From Blastococcus carthaginiensis (GTDB taxonomy: Bacteria; Actinomycetota; Actinomycetes; Mycobacteriales; Geodermatophilaceae), in the NCBI RefSeq assembly GCF_030731085.1, contig NZ_JASNFN010000004.1:124001-188000 (forward strand): a DNA stretch of 64,000 nucleotides. Reading direction: 5' to 3'. The translations under genes and the position numbers were made by a program. Shown piece by piece: positions 36,564-44,692 of this stretch. Below the pieces are notes generated by a model. That model saw only the letters and a list, made by a program, of their open reading frames with translations. It was not told the DNA's origin and did no database searches. Every line of letters starts with the position of its first letter. Position 1 is the stretch's first letter.

Positions 36564-37255
36564 GCCAGCCCGATCAGCGGCGCGGTGAGGGCGCCCGCGG
36601 CGACGGCGAACCCGACGTCGTCTGCGCCGCACCCACCTGCCGCCGCGCGCCGTCCCGCGGGCTGCTGTGCGCCGCCGACGCCGACCAGCTAGGTCAGTGG
36701 CTCGCCGACTTCGCCGCCGACTGGAGGCAGCTCGACGCCACCCCGACGTCGGCGACCTCGGGCGGCGGCCGCGGCGGCGGGCTTGCGTCGCACCGGGCGC
36801 CCGCGCGGCTCGACGTCCTGGTCCTCACCGACCCCCGGTCCCGGCCGCGGGACGACGCGGATCCGGACGGCAACGGGGCCCGGTCGCTGCCGGAGGTGCT
36901 CGGGTCGTGGGCGTCCACCGTCCGCGAGGACATGGGCACCCCGGGGACCGAGCGGTACGACGTGCAGGCCGACCGCGCGTTCCTGGCGGCGGCGCTGAGC
37001 CGGTGGATCGTGCACCGCGACTACGTCGACGAGCTGTTCATCGACGTGCGGGACGTATGGGCGCAGCTGAAGGCCGCGACCGGGCAGTCCGCCGGGCCGC
37101 GGCCGGTGCGCGCCTGCCCCACGCTCGCCGGTCAGCCGGCGGCACGCTGCAACGGGCCGGTGTGGCTGGACAAGGACGCCGCCTGGTGCGGGCACTGCGG
37201 CACCGCCTGGTCGGGCTTCCAGCTGGTGCGTCTGCTCCGGGAGAAGGCCGCGTGA
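36560..37255 (+). CDS. Unidentified phage protein with two Cys clusters
   Basis: A 231-residue protein: an N-terminal Cys cluster (VVCAAPTCRRAPSRGLLCAA), a long helical middle (ARSLPEVLGSWASTVREDMG, FLAAALSRWIVHRDYVDELF) and a C-terminal zinc-ribbon-like end (ACPTLAGQPAARCNGPVW, WCGHCGTAW). GTG start overlaps the Acb2-like stop. Similar double-ribbon proteins occur in actinophage genomes; function unknown. Confidence 0.62.
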   Translation: MSQPDQRRGEGARGDGEPDVVCAAPTCRRAPSRGLLCAADADQLGQWLADFAADWRQLDATPTSATSGGGRGGGLASHRAPARLDVLVLTDPRSRPRDDADPDGNGARSLPEVLGSWASTVREDMGTPGTERYDVQADRAFLAAALSRWIVHRDYVDELFIDVRDVWAQLKAATGQSAGPRPVRACPTLAGQPAARCNGPVWLDKDAAWCGHCGTAWSGFQLVRLLREKAA

Positions 37256-37488
37256 GGCGGCGGCTGCTGGATCGGGTCACCGGGCCACGGCGGCTGGCGG
37301 TGCCCCCGCCCGCGCCTCCGCGGCTGCGGGTCTGGCGGTCACCTCACCGGTTCTGGTGGTGGCGGCTCACCGGCCCGGAAGGCGAGCTGCTCGACGACGG
37401 CGCCGTGCCGACGTGGGACGAGGCGATGGCCGTCGGCCTGGCCGCGCTCGAGGTCGCCAGCCTCACCCCTCGGATCCAGGAGCATTGA
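37252..37488 (+). CDS. Unidentified 78-aa phage protein
   Basis: A basic Pro-rich N-terminus, then a compact C-terminal unit (FWWWRLTGPEGELLDDGAVP, WDEAMAVGLAALEVA). GTG start overlaps the previous stop by four bases. Function unknown. Confidence 0.55.
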   Translation: MRRRLLDRVTGPRRLAVPPPAPPRLRVWRSPHRFWWWRLTGPEGELLDDGAVPTWDEAMAVGLAALEVASLTPRIQEH

Positions 37489-37489
37489 C

Positions 37490-37657
37490 GTGGACAGGCA
37501 CCCCCGGGAAGAGCCCAGCGCCATGCACCGCGCCTTCGCGAAGGAGCTGCGGCAGATGTTCGTGGCTCTGCAGCAGGAGGGCTTCACGACGATGGAGGCC
37601 CTCACGGTCATCGGGCAGGTCATCGCCGCGAACACCGGCAACGGCCGTCAGGACTGA
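37490..37657 (+). CDS. Short helical phage protein (55 aa)
   Basis: Two predicted helices (MHRAFAKELRQMFVALQQEG, MEALTVIGQVIAAN). GTG 37490 lies just after the previous stop. Common small helical proteins of this kind precede structural genes in actinophages; function unknown. Confidence 0.55.
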   Translation: MDRHPREEPSAMHRAFAKELRQMFVALQQEGFTTMEALTVIGQVIAANTGNGRQD

Positions 37658-37674
37658 TCGGCAGGATGAACGGC

Positions 37675-38322
37675 ATGTCTGACCGGACGCAGCACGTCAT
37701 CGACGCGATCGACGGCGCCCTCGCCGACGAGGACCTCCCCGACGCCATGCGCTGGTCCCCCGAGCCGGCCGCCGTCGAGGACGCCGGGAGGCCGTACACC
37801 GAGGACCCGTTCCCGACGCTGACCGGCATCCCGTTCGGGCTGGAGCACCGCCGCGCACGTCCCGTCGTGATCGGCCGCCCGCGACAGCAGGGCCGCGGCG
37901 TCTGGATCGCTCCCGCCGGCACGTCGTCGCCGATCCTCTTCGACGAGGCGCGCGAGTGGAGCGGCCACTTGGTCGACGACGTCCCCCTGATCACCCGCGC
38001 GGCGCTCGCCGTCCGCGCTGCCGAGGACCACGCCCGGGCGGAGCAGGCGCTGCGTGACCTGATGACCGCCGCCGGCGAGGCCGTCGAGCAGCTCATCGAC
38101 CGCTTCCGCGGCATGGCCGAGGCGATGGGGCAGACGCTCCCGCAGCTGGTCGAGACCCTGCAGAAGCTCGCCACCACTGAGACGCGGCACCGGCCGCCCC
38201 CTCCGCAGCCCGACCTGCGCCGGACGGACCCGCGGGGGTACGCGTTGCAGCTGCGGCAGTCCAGGGGCACGGGCCCGTGCCGCGACCTCACCCGGCAACG
38301 GCGGCCCCGCCGACTCCCATGA
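37675..38322 (+). CDS. Unidentified phage protein (215 aa)
   Basis: An acidic N-terminus, a middle segment with RPYTEDPFPTLTGIPFGLEH, and a helical segment (AEDHARAEQALRDLMTAAGE, VEQLIDRFRGMAEAMGQTLP) followed by a basic Pro-rich tail. ATG 37675 has cagga nine bases upstream. ATG 37666 lacks room for an RBS. Family not recognised. Confidence 0.6.
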   Translation: MSDRTQHVIDAIDGALADEDLPDAMRWSPEPAAVEDAGRPYTEDPFPTLTGIPFGLEHRRARPVVIGRPRQQGRGVWIAPAGTSSPILFDEAREWSGHLVDDVPLITRAALAVRAAEDHARAEQALRDLMTAAGEAVEQLIDRFRGMAEAMGQTLPQLVETLQKLATTETRHRPPPPQPDLRRTDPRGYALQLRQSRGTGPCRDLTRQRRPRRLP

Positions 38323-38561
38323 GCCGCGGCCAGCCGCACCCCGAGCCCCGCCGGCTCGACGACGGCCGGATCCTCGTCACCCGCCAGGTCGTTGCCCAGC
38401 TCGGACACCGGCACGTCAACTACGTCCGCCGCGAGATCCCCCCGGTCGCTTGCGACGTACGTACACGGGCTGTACTGCTCGATCTCGACCAGGCGGAGGC
38501 GATCCTGGCCGGCCGGCAGCGCCTCCACACCGATCGGCTGGTGCCGCTGGGACCGGAGTGA
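38319..38561 (+). CDS. Possible small DNA-binding phage protein
   Basis: An 80-residue basic protein with a possible HTH (RILVTRQVVAQLGHRHVNYV, then a VRTRAVLLDLDQAEAIL end). ATG overlaps the previous stop (ATGA). The arrangement resembles small MerR/excisionase-type domains, but I cannot assign it. Confidence 0.5.
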   Translation: MSRGQPHPEPRRLDDGRILVTRQVVAQLGHRHVNYVRREIPPVACDVRTRAVLLDLDQAEAILAGRQRLHTDRLVPLGPE

Positions 38562-38824
38562 CGACACCGCGCGCCGCTCCTTGACGGCCGCACCACGGCA
38601 GTGCACCCTTTCGACCGCTGGCACAGCTGTATCCACAGCCGGCCGCACCGCCTGGGGACACGCATCGCGACCCAGGAGCGCCCCGGGAGCGCACGCGCCG
38701 CTGAGGCGAAGCGACCAGAGCAGAACGCACACACCTGACGCTGCTGACTGCTCGCTCGCCCACGCCGTGCCGTCGCGCCCCGGGGCCGCCTACTTCCCGG
38801 CCAGCCCGAGCAAGGGGAGGTGCC
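38562..38824. other. Intergenic stretch within the early block, no gene seen
   Basis: About 260 bases, the first real break in the overlapping early genes. A TTGACG occurs near 38580 but no convincing -10 follows. It may contain the promoter for the WhiB-like pair downstream. Confidence 0.4.
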
Positions 38825-38914
38825 ATGCCGACCGTCGTCTGCCTGCGCCACACCCGCTACTGGCTGGCCTCCTGCGGCACCTGCCGCGAAGCGCATCGCC
38901 CCCGGCCCACGTGA
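38825..38914 (+). CDS. 29-aa Cys/His microprotein before the WhiB-like gene
   Basis: ATG 38825 follows an excellent aggggagg and encodes 29 residues (VVCLRHTRYWLASCGTCREA then a basic end) with a Cys-x2-Cys and a further Cys/His. Its TGA overlaps the GTG start of the WhiB-like gene, so translation of the latter depends on it. It may be a leader peptide, a zinc microprotein, or both. Confidence 0.5.
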   Translation: MPTVVCLRHTRYWLASCGTCREAHRPRPT

Positions 38915-39156
38915 AGCCGGCCTGCGCCACCTCGGTACTCCCCGCCGAGACCTGGGACGCCGACGTCCTCCGCGAAGGCCGCAAGGCCAAGGCCGCCCGC
39001 ATCGCCACCGCCAAGGCCGTCTGCGACACCTGCCCGATCCGCCGACCCTGCGGTCAGCTCGCCGACGACCGCCGCGACATCGGCGTCTGGGGCGGCACAT
39101 ACCGTGGCTGGAACCCGGCCCGGCTCCCCCGCATGACGCACGACATCGCCGCCTGA
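38911..39156 (+). CDS. Phage WhiB-like iron-sulfur protein
   Basis: An 81-residue WhiB-family protein: four cysteines (Cys5, Cys38, Cys41, Cys47; the motif VCDTCPIRRPC) for a 4Fe-4S cluster and the turn DIGVWGGTYRGWNP. The C-terminal basic region is short. WhiB proteins bind the primary sigma factor. Phage versions such as WhiBTM4 repress host whiB2 and affect septation and superinfection. GTG start is coupled to the 29-aa microprotein. Confidence 0.88.
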   Translation: MKPACATSVLPAETWDADVLREGRKAKAARIATAKAVCDTCPIRRPCGQLADDRRDIGVWGGTYRGWNPARLPRMTHDIAA

Positions 39157-39168
39157 GGGAGGAGCGCG

Positions 39169-39336
39169 ATGGGCCACCGCACCATCGAGGAGATCGACGC
39201 TGACCTCGCCGCCTACCGCGTCCGCCGGCAGGCCACGCTCGACCAGCTCTTCGCCAGCATGCTGATGCTCAACGCGATCGACTCCCGCGTCGAGGTCCTC
39301 CTCGACCAGCGCCACACCGCACGAGCCGGTGCCTGA
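39169..39336 (+). CDS. Short helical phage protein (55 aa)
   Basis: ATG 39169 follows gggaggag. The product is an amphipathic helix pair (TIEEIDADLAAYRVRRQATL, LFASMLMLNAIDSRVEVLLD). It overlaps the next gene by eight bases. Function unknown. Confidence 0.55.
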   Translation: MGHRTIEEIDADLAAYRVRRQATLDQLFASMLMLNAIDSRVEVLLDQRHTARAGA

Positions 39337-39457
39337 CCTCGAGGCCTACCGCCGCTCCCTGCAGCCGCACCGGCACGACTGGCAGCCGCTCCACCCCGAC
39401 CGCGACGCCCCCGAGTGGTGCCCAGGCTGCGGCGCCGTCCGCCAGCGCGAGGACTGA
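39329..39457 (+). CDS. 42-aa CxxC microprotein
   Basis: A His/Pro-rich protein ending EWCPGCGAVRQRED, with one Cys-x2-Cys. GTG start lies inside the end of the previous gene. The pattern is common in actinophage early regions; function unknown. Confidence 0.5.
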   Translation: MPDLEAYRRSLQPHRHDWQPLHPDRDAPEWCPGCGAVRQRED

Positions 39458-39467
39458 GCCCCCGGAC

Positions 39468-39483
39468 TGTCCAGAACTGGACA
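39468..39483. promoter_or_regulatory. 16-bp dyad upstream of the HNH gene
   Basis: The sequence tgtccagaactggaca has 6-bp arms around gaac, followed by a partial copy (cctggac). Its location between two small genes and the HNH gene suggests an operator. It is unassigned. Confidence 0.35.
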
Positions 39484-39637
39484 CCTGGACGCCGGGGAGG
39501 CGCGATGCCCACCGCCGCGCCTCCCCGCTGCACGTGAACTTCGCGCTCGGCAACACCATCGCCGGCCTCGCCCTGGTCCTGCTGCTCACCACCGCCCCCT
39601 GGCCACCGCGCCCCCGACCGAGGAAGCGAGGACGCCG

Positions 39638-39937
39638 ATGGGCTGGGAGACCAGCGACCGCCGAGCCTCCCTCCCCCCGGACTGGCCAGCACGCCGCCAG
39701 GCCCGCCTCGAACTGGACGGGCACCGGTGCACCTCCACCATGCGTGACGGCTCCCGCTGCCGGGACCGAGCAACCGACGTCGACCACCACCGCGGCCGCG
39801 ACCACCACGAGCTCGACGACCTCCGCTCCATCTGCAGCTGGCACCACAACCGCAAGAGCTCCCGCGAGGGCGCCGCGGCACGCAAGCCGCTCAGCGAGCG
39901 CAGACGACGCGAGCCCCATCCCGGCCTGATCGGCTGA
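39638..39937 (+). CDS. HNH endonuclease
   Basis: A 99-residue HNH protein: Cys pair segment (HRCTSTMRDGSRCRDRATDV) and the core DHHRGRDHHELDDLRSICSW followed by HHNRK. Small HNH proteins beside terminase stimulate DNA packaging cleavage in cos phages. Here a primase-like gene lies between it and the terminase. ATG 39638 follows gagga. A longer overlapping plus-strand frame from GTG 39534 was not accepted. Confidence 0.82.
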   Translation: MGWETSDRRASLPPDWPARRQARLELDGHRCTSTMRDGSRCRDRATDVDHHRGRDHHELDDLRSICSWHHNRKSSREGAAARKPLSERRRREPHPGLIG

Positions 39938-40197
39938 CCCGCCGAGACGAGGCCGACAGCGGGCAGCTCAGACCCCTGGGGGGCACCCCCTCCCCCGGGG
40001 GTCTCCGCCACCGGAGAGGTGCTGCGGAAAAAGCCGTGTACGGGTCTGGGGTTTCGCGCGCAGGCCGCCGTGAGCGCACCGGAGAGGGCCTGCCGGAGCT
40101 GTCCGCAGGTGCGATGAGGGGCCGATCGGTCACGGAGGCCTCCGGCGGCCCGACCCGAAGGGGTGCGGCGTTGTCGCAGGTCAGCGCGTTCTTTCGT
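39938..40197. other. Gap between HNH and primase-like genes with a hairpin
   Basis: Contains a GC-rich hairpin (arms 39970-39976 and 39998-40004 with inner C/G pairs) that could end early transcription. The rest is upstream of the leaderless promoter of the next gene. No protein-like frame was seen. Confidence 0.4.
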
Positions 40198-40203
40198 TAC
40201 ACT
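40198..40203 (+). promoter_or_regulatory. Leaderless -10 element before the primase-like gene
   Basis: The hexamer tacact ends 6 bases before GTG 40210, the spacing expected for a leaderless transcript. No clear -35 at 17 bases. No ribosome binding site is present. Confidence 0.4.
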
Positions 40204-40209
40204 CGACGA

Positions 40210-40755
40210 GTGCGATGCGAAGAGTGCAGCGAGCCGCTCGCGGTCGCTGGCCGCGGTCGCATCCCCCGGTTCTGCTCCACCCGCTGCCGCGTCGTCGCAC
40301 ACCGCCGGCGTGCGCAGCTGCCCGCCGAGCTGCTCGCCGCGGCCCGCTGGGTTCGGCACGACGCGAAGCGGCCGATCACCTCGAGCGGAGCGCCCGCGTC
40401 CTCGACCGACCCGGCCACCTGGACCGACCACCGCACCGCGGCGCGCTCCCGCGCAGGTGACGGCCTCGGCTTCGTCCTCGGCGGTGGCTTCGCCTGCCTC
40501 GACCTCGACCACTGCCTCGACGAGCGCGGCCGGCCCAACGCGTACGCCGCGGCGGTGCTCGGCCGCCTGCCCGACGCGTACGTCGAGGTCTCCCCGTCCG
40601 GCGACGGGCTGCACGTGTGGGGCCGCGCCCCAGAGCTCCCGGGCCGCAGGCACCGCGAGCTGGAGGCCTACAGCGTCGGCCGGTTCATCACCGTGACCCG
40701 CCGCGTGCACCGACCTGGGGGCCTGGCCGATCTGGAGGCCTGGTTCCTCGACTGA
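40210..40755 (+). CDS. Stand-alone primase/polymerase-like domain protein
   Basis: A 181-residue protein: an N-terminal zinc ribbon (Cys3, Cys6, Cys22, Cys26), then a prim-pol-like domain with acidic motif GGGFACLDLDHCLDERGRPN and the motif SPSGDGLHVWGRAP (His). It keeps only the N-terminal half of the bifunctional primase/polymerase family; no helicase part. GTG 40210 fits a leaderless promoter. A longer frame from 40036 is low-complexity. It may prime phage replication or be a remnant. Confidence 0.7.
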   Translation: MRCEECSEPLAVAGRGRIPRFCSTRCRVVAHRRRAQLPAELLAAARWVRHDAKRPITSSGAPASSTDPATWTDHRTAARSRAGDGLGFVLGGGFACLDLDHCLDERGRPNAYAAAVLGRLPDAYVEVSPSGDGLHVWGRAPELPGRRHRELEAYSVGRFITVTRRVHRPGGLADLEAWFLD

Positions 40756-40770
40756 CCACCTGGAGGAACC

Positions 40771-41109
40771 ATGCCCCGCACCCTGATCAACCCGCAGCCG
40801 GTCGACGCCGCCGGTGTGAAGCCGGCCTACACCGCTGCGGACGGCGTCAACGGCAACTCGTTCCGGCTCGCGTCCGGGACGGCGCTGCACGTGAAGAACG
40901 GATCGGCGGCGGCCGTGACGGCGACGATCCCGACGGCCATGACCGTCGACGGGCTGGCCGTGGCCGACCGCGCGGTGTCCATCCCCGCCGGGGAGGACCG
41001 GCTGATCGCGCTCGGCACCAACGCCGCCTACGTGCAGCCCGGTGGCGTCGCGCACCTGGACCTCTCGGCCACCGCCTCGGTGACCGTCGCCGTCCTCACC
41101 ATCCCCTGA
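40771..41109 (+). CDS. Small beta-rich virion-type protein
   Basis: A 112-residue protein with Ala/Thr/Val-rich beta pattern (GNSFRLASGTALHVKNGSAA, AVSIPAGEDRLIALGTNAAY) like small capsid decoration or head proteins. ATG follows ctggagg. It is the first gene of the late block, just upstream of the hairpin before terminase. The role is inferred only from fold-like composition and place. Confidence 0.55.
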   Translation: MPRTLINPQPVDAAGVKPAYTAADGVNGNSFRLASGTALHVKNGSAAAVTATIPTAMTVDGLAVADRAVSIPAGEDRLIALGTNAAYVQPGGVAHLDLSATASVTVAVLTIP

Positions 41110-41149
41110 CCTCCTCCTAACCGAGGAGGTCGAGCCCCTCGGTTAGGAG
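41108..41149 (+). promoter_or_regulatory. Mutually exclusive hairpins sequestering the terminase RBS
   Basis: A 13-bp stem (41114-41126 with 41137-41149) includes the aggag RBS (41145-41149) of the terminase small subunit. An alternative 8-bp stem (41108-41115 with 41124-41131) would free it. The structure could be a terminator or an attenuator. Confidence 0.5.
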
Positions 41150-41157
41150 ATCAGGTC

Positions 41158-41598
41158 ATGGCTGGACGCGGACCGGCGCCGAAGGACCCCAGCAAGCGGG
41201 TGCGGCGCGGATCGGACCAGGGCGCGCGGCTGGTGCTCGTCGGCGGGACGGTGTCCCAGCCCGAGCTGCCCGACGACGTCGACTGGCCGGCCGCGACCCG
41301 CGCCTGGTGGAAGACCTGGGGCGAGGAGCCGATCAGCTCGGAGTTCCGGGCCACCGACTGGGCGTTCCTCGCGGAGACCGCGCTGCTGCACGCCGCGGTG
41401 TGGACCGGCGAGCTCAAGCACATGCCTGAGCTCCGGCTCCGCGTCGCCAAGCTCGGCGCGACGCTGGAGGACCGGGCGCGCCTGCGGATCACCTTCGCGC
41501 AGGCGGACGAGGCCGAGAAGCGGGCCGGCCGCCCGGCCCCGGCTGCAGGCGGCTCGGCGCGCGAGCGGTACCAGCGGCCGGTCGCCGTCGCCGAGTAG
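41158..41598 (+). CDS. Terminase small subunit
   Basis: A 146-residue protein: basic N-terminus (GRGPAPKDPSKRVRRGSDQG) and a helical DNA-binding region (DWPAATRAWWKTWGEEPISS, DWAFLAETALLHAAVWTGEL). This matches phage terminase small subunits of actinophages. It recognises packaging sites. ATG follows aggag in the hairpin. Large subunit is adjacent. Confidence 0.85.
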   Translation: MAGRGPAPKDPSKRVRRGSDQGARLVLVGGTVSQPELPDDVDWPAATRAWWKTWGEEPISSEFRATDWAFLAETALLHAAVWTGELKHMPELRLRVAKLGATLEDRARLRITFAQADEAEKRAGRPAPAAGGSARERYQRPVAVAE

Positions 41599-41600
41599 CC

Positions 41601-43274
41601 GTGCCCTGGAAGCCGCAGCACCCCGGCGACGTCCCGACGCTCGGCTGGTACGTCCTGGACTGGATGACCGCGTTCCTGGCGCGGCCGGCGCTCGGCTACT
41701 ACGAGCCGTTCACGCCCTACCAGGAGCAGGCCGACTTCATCCTCCGGTGGTACGAGCTGGACCCGCAGACCTGCCGATTCCGGCACGACCGCGGGGTGAT
41801 CCAGCGACCGCGTGGCTGGGGCAAGAGCCCGCTGCTCGCCTCGCTCGCGATCGTGGAGGGCCTGGCCGACGTCTTCCCCGCCGGGTGGGACGCCGACGGG
41901 CAGCCGGTCGGGCAGCCGTGGTCGAACGTCCGCACGCCGCTGGTGCAGATCGCCGCGGTCACTGAGCAGCAGACCCGCTTCACCTGGCAGCCGCTGCTGG
42001 AGATGCTCCGCGACGGCCCGGTCGTCGACGAGTTCCCCGGCCTGGAGCCGCTGGACTCCTTCGTGAACCTGCCGCGGGGCCGCATCGAGCAGATGACCGC
42101 CTCCCCACGGTCCGCTCGAGGTGCGCCGGCGACGTTCGTGGTGATGGACCAGACCGAGGCCTGGACGCCGTCGATCAACGGCCCGACGTTCGCGCAGACG
42201 CTGCGGACCAACGCCGCGAAGAACGGCGGCCGCACGCTGGAGAGCCCGAACGCGTTCGTGCCCGGCGAGAACTCCGTCGCCGAGGACTCCGCGAAGACCT
42301 GGGCCCTGATCAGGGAGGGTCGGTCCCGGAAGACCGGGCTGCTCTACGACCACCGCGAGGCCCCGCCGGAGACGGACATGGCCGACCGGGAGTCGCTGGT
42401 GGCCGGCCTGCGGGTCGCCTACGGCGACTCGTCCGGGCACGAGGGCGGCTGCGTCATCCATGAACCGGCGTGCCCGCCTGGTCACGTCGACCTGGAGTCG
42501 CAGATCTCGGTGATCTGGGACCCGGCGACCGACCCTCAGCTGGCGCGGGCGGACTACCTGAACCAGATCACCCACGCCTCGGACTCCTGGCTGTCCCAGC
42601 CGGAGTGGGCCGCTCGCTGGGGTGCTCCGGAGAAGGCGCCCAACGTCGTGCCGGCGATCGCTGACCGCGACACCGTCGTGCTCGGCTTCGACGGCTCCCG
42701 GAAGCGGAAGCGCGGCATCACCGATGCCACCGCGCTGATCGGCTGCCGGGTGTCCGACGGACACATCTTCGTGGTCCAGGTGTGGGAGCAGCCCGACGGC
42801 CCGGCCGGCGACGACTGGCAGGTCCCGACCGTCGAGGTCGAAGCCGAGATCCGGCAGGCGTTCGCCCGGTGGAACGTCGTCGGGTTCTACGCCGACCCCG
42901 CGCTGTGGGAGTCCTACGTCGCCAACTGGGAGGCCACCTACGGCGCGCGGCTGAAGGTCGGCCGCCGCGACCACCCGATCGAGTGGTGGATGAACCGGCC
43001 GAACCTCGTCGTGCAGGCCGTCGAGCAGCTCCACGCCGCAGTGGTCGACGGCGAGATGACCCACGACGGGCACCCGGTGCTCACCCGGCACGTGCTCAAC
43101 GCCCGCAACCGCCGGTCGAAGGCCGGCATGTCCATCGCCAAGGCCGACCGGGACTCCCCCAACAAGATCGACGCCGCGGTGGCCGCGGTGCTCGCCTGGC
43201 AGTGCCGCCTCGACGCGCTGGCCAAGGGCCTGGGCCGCACCAAGGCGGTCGGCTACGTCCGCCGCATCCGCTGA
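41601..43274 (+). CDS. Terminase large subunit
   Basis: A 557-residue packaging motor. The ATPase has Walker A QRPRGWGKSPLLA (about 68-80) and Walker B TFVVMDQTEAW (Asp183, Glu186). The C-terminal nuclease has VLGFDGSRKRKGI-type Asp364 and RSKAGMSIAKADRDSPNKID near the end. GTG start, two bases after the small subunit stop region. It cleaves and translocates phage DNA into proheads. Confidence 0.93.
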   Translation: MPWKPQHPGDVPTLGWYVLDWMTAFLARPALGYYEPFTPYQEQADFILRWYELDPQTCRFRHDRGVIQRPRGWGKSPLLASLAIVEGLADVFPAGWDADGQPVGQPWSNVRTPLVQIAAVTEQQTRFTWQPLLEMLRDGPVVDEFPGLEPLDSFVNLPRGRIEQMTASPRSARGAPATFVVMDQTEAWTPSINGPTFAQTLRTNAAKNGGRTLESPNAFVPGENSVAEDSAKTWALIREGRSRKTGLLYDHREAPPETDMADRESLVAGLRVAYGDSSGHEGGCVIHEPACPPGHVDLESQISVIWDPATDPQLARADYLNQITHASDSWLSQPEWAARWGAPEKAPNVVPAIADRDTVVLGFDGSRKRKRGITDATALIGCRVSDGHIFVVQVWEQPDGPAGDDWQVPTVEVEAEIRQAFARWNVVGFYADPALWESYVANWEATYGARLKVGRRDHPIEWWMNRPNLVVQAVEQLHAAVVDGEMTHDGHPVLTRHVLNARNRRSKAGMSIAKADRDSPNKIDAAVAAVLAWQCRLDALAKGLGRTKAVGYVRRIR

Positions 43275-43295
43275 CCCACGAAAGGGGGCCTGACC

Positions 43296-44687
43296 ATGAC
43301 CCCCGAGCAGTGGCTGCAGTACCTGTGCGAGCGGATGGACGCCCGCGCCCCGCGCCTACGCGCGCTGCGCGACCGACTGGAGGGCAACGGCCCGCTCCCC
43401 GAGGGCGCCGACGGGATGCGGGAGGCCTACCGCGCGTTCCAGCGGCGAGCGCGAGCGGGCTTCGCCCCGCTGCTCACCAACGCCGTCGCCGAGCGCATGG
43501 TCATCTCCGGCGTCCGGGTCGGTGACGGCACCGGCGACGACGACACCGCGCGGAAGATCATGCGCCGCAACCGGCTGGGCATCCTGGCCCCGGACGTGCA
43601 CCGCGACATGCTCGGCCTGTCCGCCGGCTACGTCTCGGTCGTCGGAACGCAGGGCAACGCCCGGATCGTCTACGAGCGGCCCGAGCAGGTCATCACCGAG
43701 TCCGACCCGCTCGACCCGTGGAACACCCTGGCCAGCCTCAAGGTGTGGCGGGACAAGGTCCGAGAGCGCGACTTCGCCGTGTTGTCACTGCCCGGCTACA
43801 TGTACCGGTGGTTCCGGCCGCACAAGCGGGAGTCCGGGCTGATCGAGGCCCCGCTGCGGGTGTCCGGCGGGTGGATTCCGCAGAGCCTCACCGTCGACCT
43901 CGCGCCGTGGGTGACCACCGTGCCGTTCTGGAACGCCGGCGGCGTCGCCGAGTTCGAGCAGCACACCGACATCCTCGACCGGATCGACTACGGGATCCTG
44001 CAACGCCTGGTCGTCATGGCGATGCAGGCCTACCGGCAGCGGGCCACCGAAGGTGACCTGCCCGAGCACGACGAGGCCGGCAACGTCATCGACTACGCCG
44101 CCCTGCTCAAGCCGGGCCCCGGCGCCCTGTGGAACCTGCCCCCCGGCGTGAAGCTGTGGGAGTCGCAGTCGACCGACCCCACGCCGCTGCTCACGGCGGT
44201 CAAGGACGACATCCGCGAGCTCTGCGCGGTCACCAGCACCCCGCTGTCCACGCTGATGCCGGACTCGGCGAACCAGTCCGCCGAGGGCGCCTCGGCGGCG
44301 CGTGAGGGCTTGGTCTTCAAGACGGAGAACCGCATCGAGCGGGCCCGCGCGTCCTGGTCGCAGGTTCTCGCCCAGGCGCTGGCGATCGAGACCGGGGTCG
44401 AGCAGCTGCCCGACGTCGACGTCGACTTCCGTCCGGCTGCGCAGCTGTCGCTGTCGGAGCGCGCCGACGCCGCGACGAAGGCGACCGACCTGCCGTGGGA
44501 GACCCGGATGACCGACATCTGGGGCTACGACGGCGACGCGGTGAAGCGGATGCAGACGCAGCGGTCGCAGGACGCGCTCGTGCTGGGGCTGGCCCAGGCG
44601 CCGACCGCGCCTGCGCTCCCCTCCGCACCCACCCCTGCCGAGCTGCCCGCGCCGCGGCCGCCGGCTGAGCTCCCGGCCGCTGGCTGA
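43296..44687 (+). CDS. Portal protein (SPP1 gp6-like)
   Basis: A 463-residue protein with typical portal segments: YRAFQRRARAGFAPLLTNAV near the N-terminus, IVYERPEQVITESDPLDPWN, and DIRELCAVTSTPLSTLMPDS, ASAAREGLVFKTENRIERAR. The C-terminal tail is Pro/Ala-rich. It forms the dodecameric channel at the capsid vertex. ATG follows aaaggggg. Family recognition by pattern and position. Confidence 0.9.
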   Translation: MTPEQWLQYLCERMDARAPRLRALRDRLEGNGPLPEGADGMREAYRAFQRRARAGFAPLLTNAVAERMVISGVRVGDGTGDDDTARKIMRRNRLGILAPDVHRDMLGLSAGYVSVVGTQGNARIVYERPEQVITESDPLDPWNTLASLKVWRDKVRERDFAVLSLPGYMYRWFRPHKRESGLIEAPLRVSGGWIPQSLTVDLAPWVTTVPFWNAGGVAEFEQHTDILDRIDYGILQRLVVMAMQAYRQRATEGDLPEHDEAGNVIDYAALLKPGPGALWNLPPGVKLWESQSTDPTPLLTAVKDDIRELCAVTSTPLSTLMPDSANQSAEGASAAREGLVFKTENRIERARASWSQVLAQALAIETGVEQLPDVDVDFRPAAQLSLSERADAATKATDLPWETRMTDIWGYDGDAVKRMQTQRSQDALVLGLAQAPTAPALPSAPTPAELPAPRPPAELPAAG

Positions 44688-44692
44688 CCCCG

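Noticed and set aside
39534..39929. Plus-strand frame from GTG 39534 with a hydrophobic start
   Set aside because: No ribosome binding site, and after 30 residues it reads the HNH gene in the wrong frame with low-complexity output.
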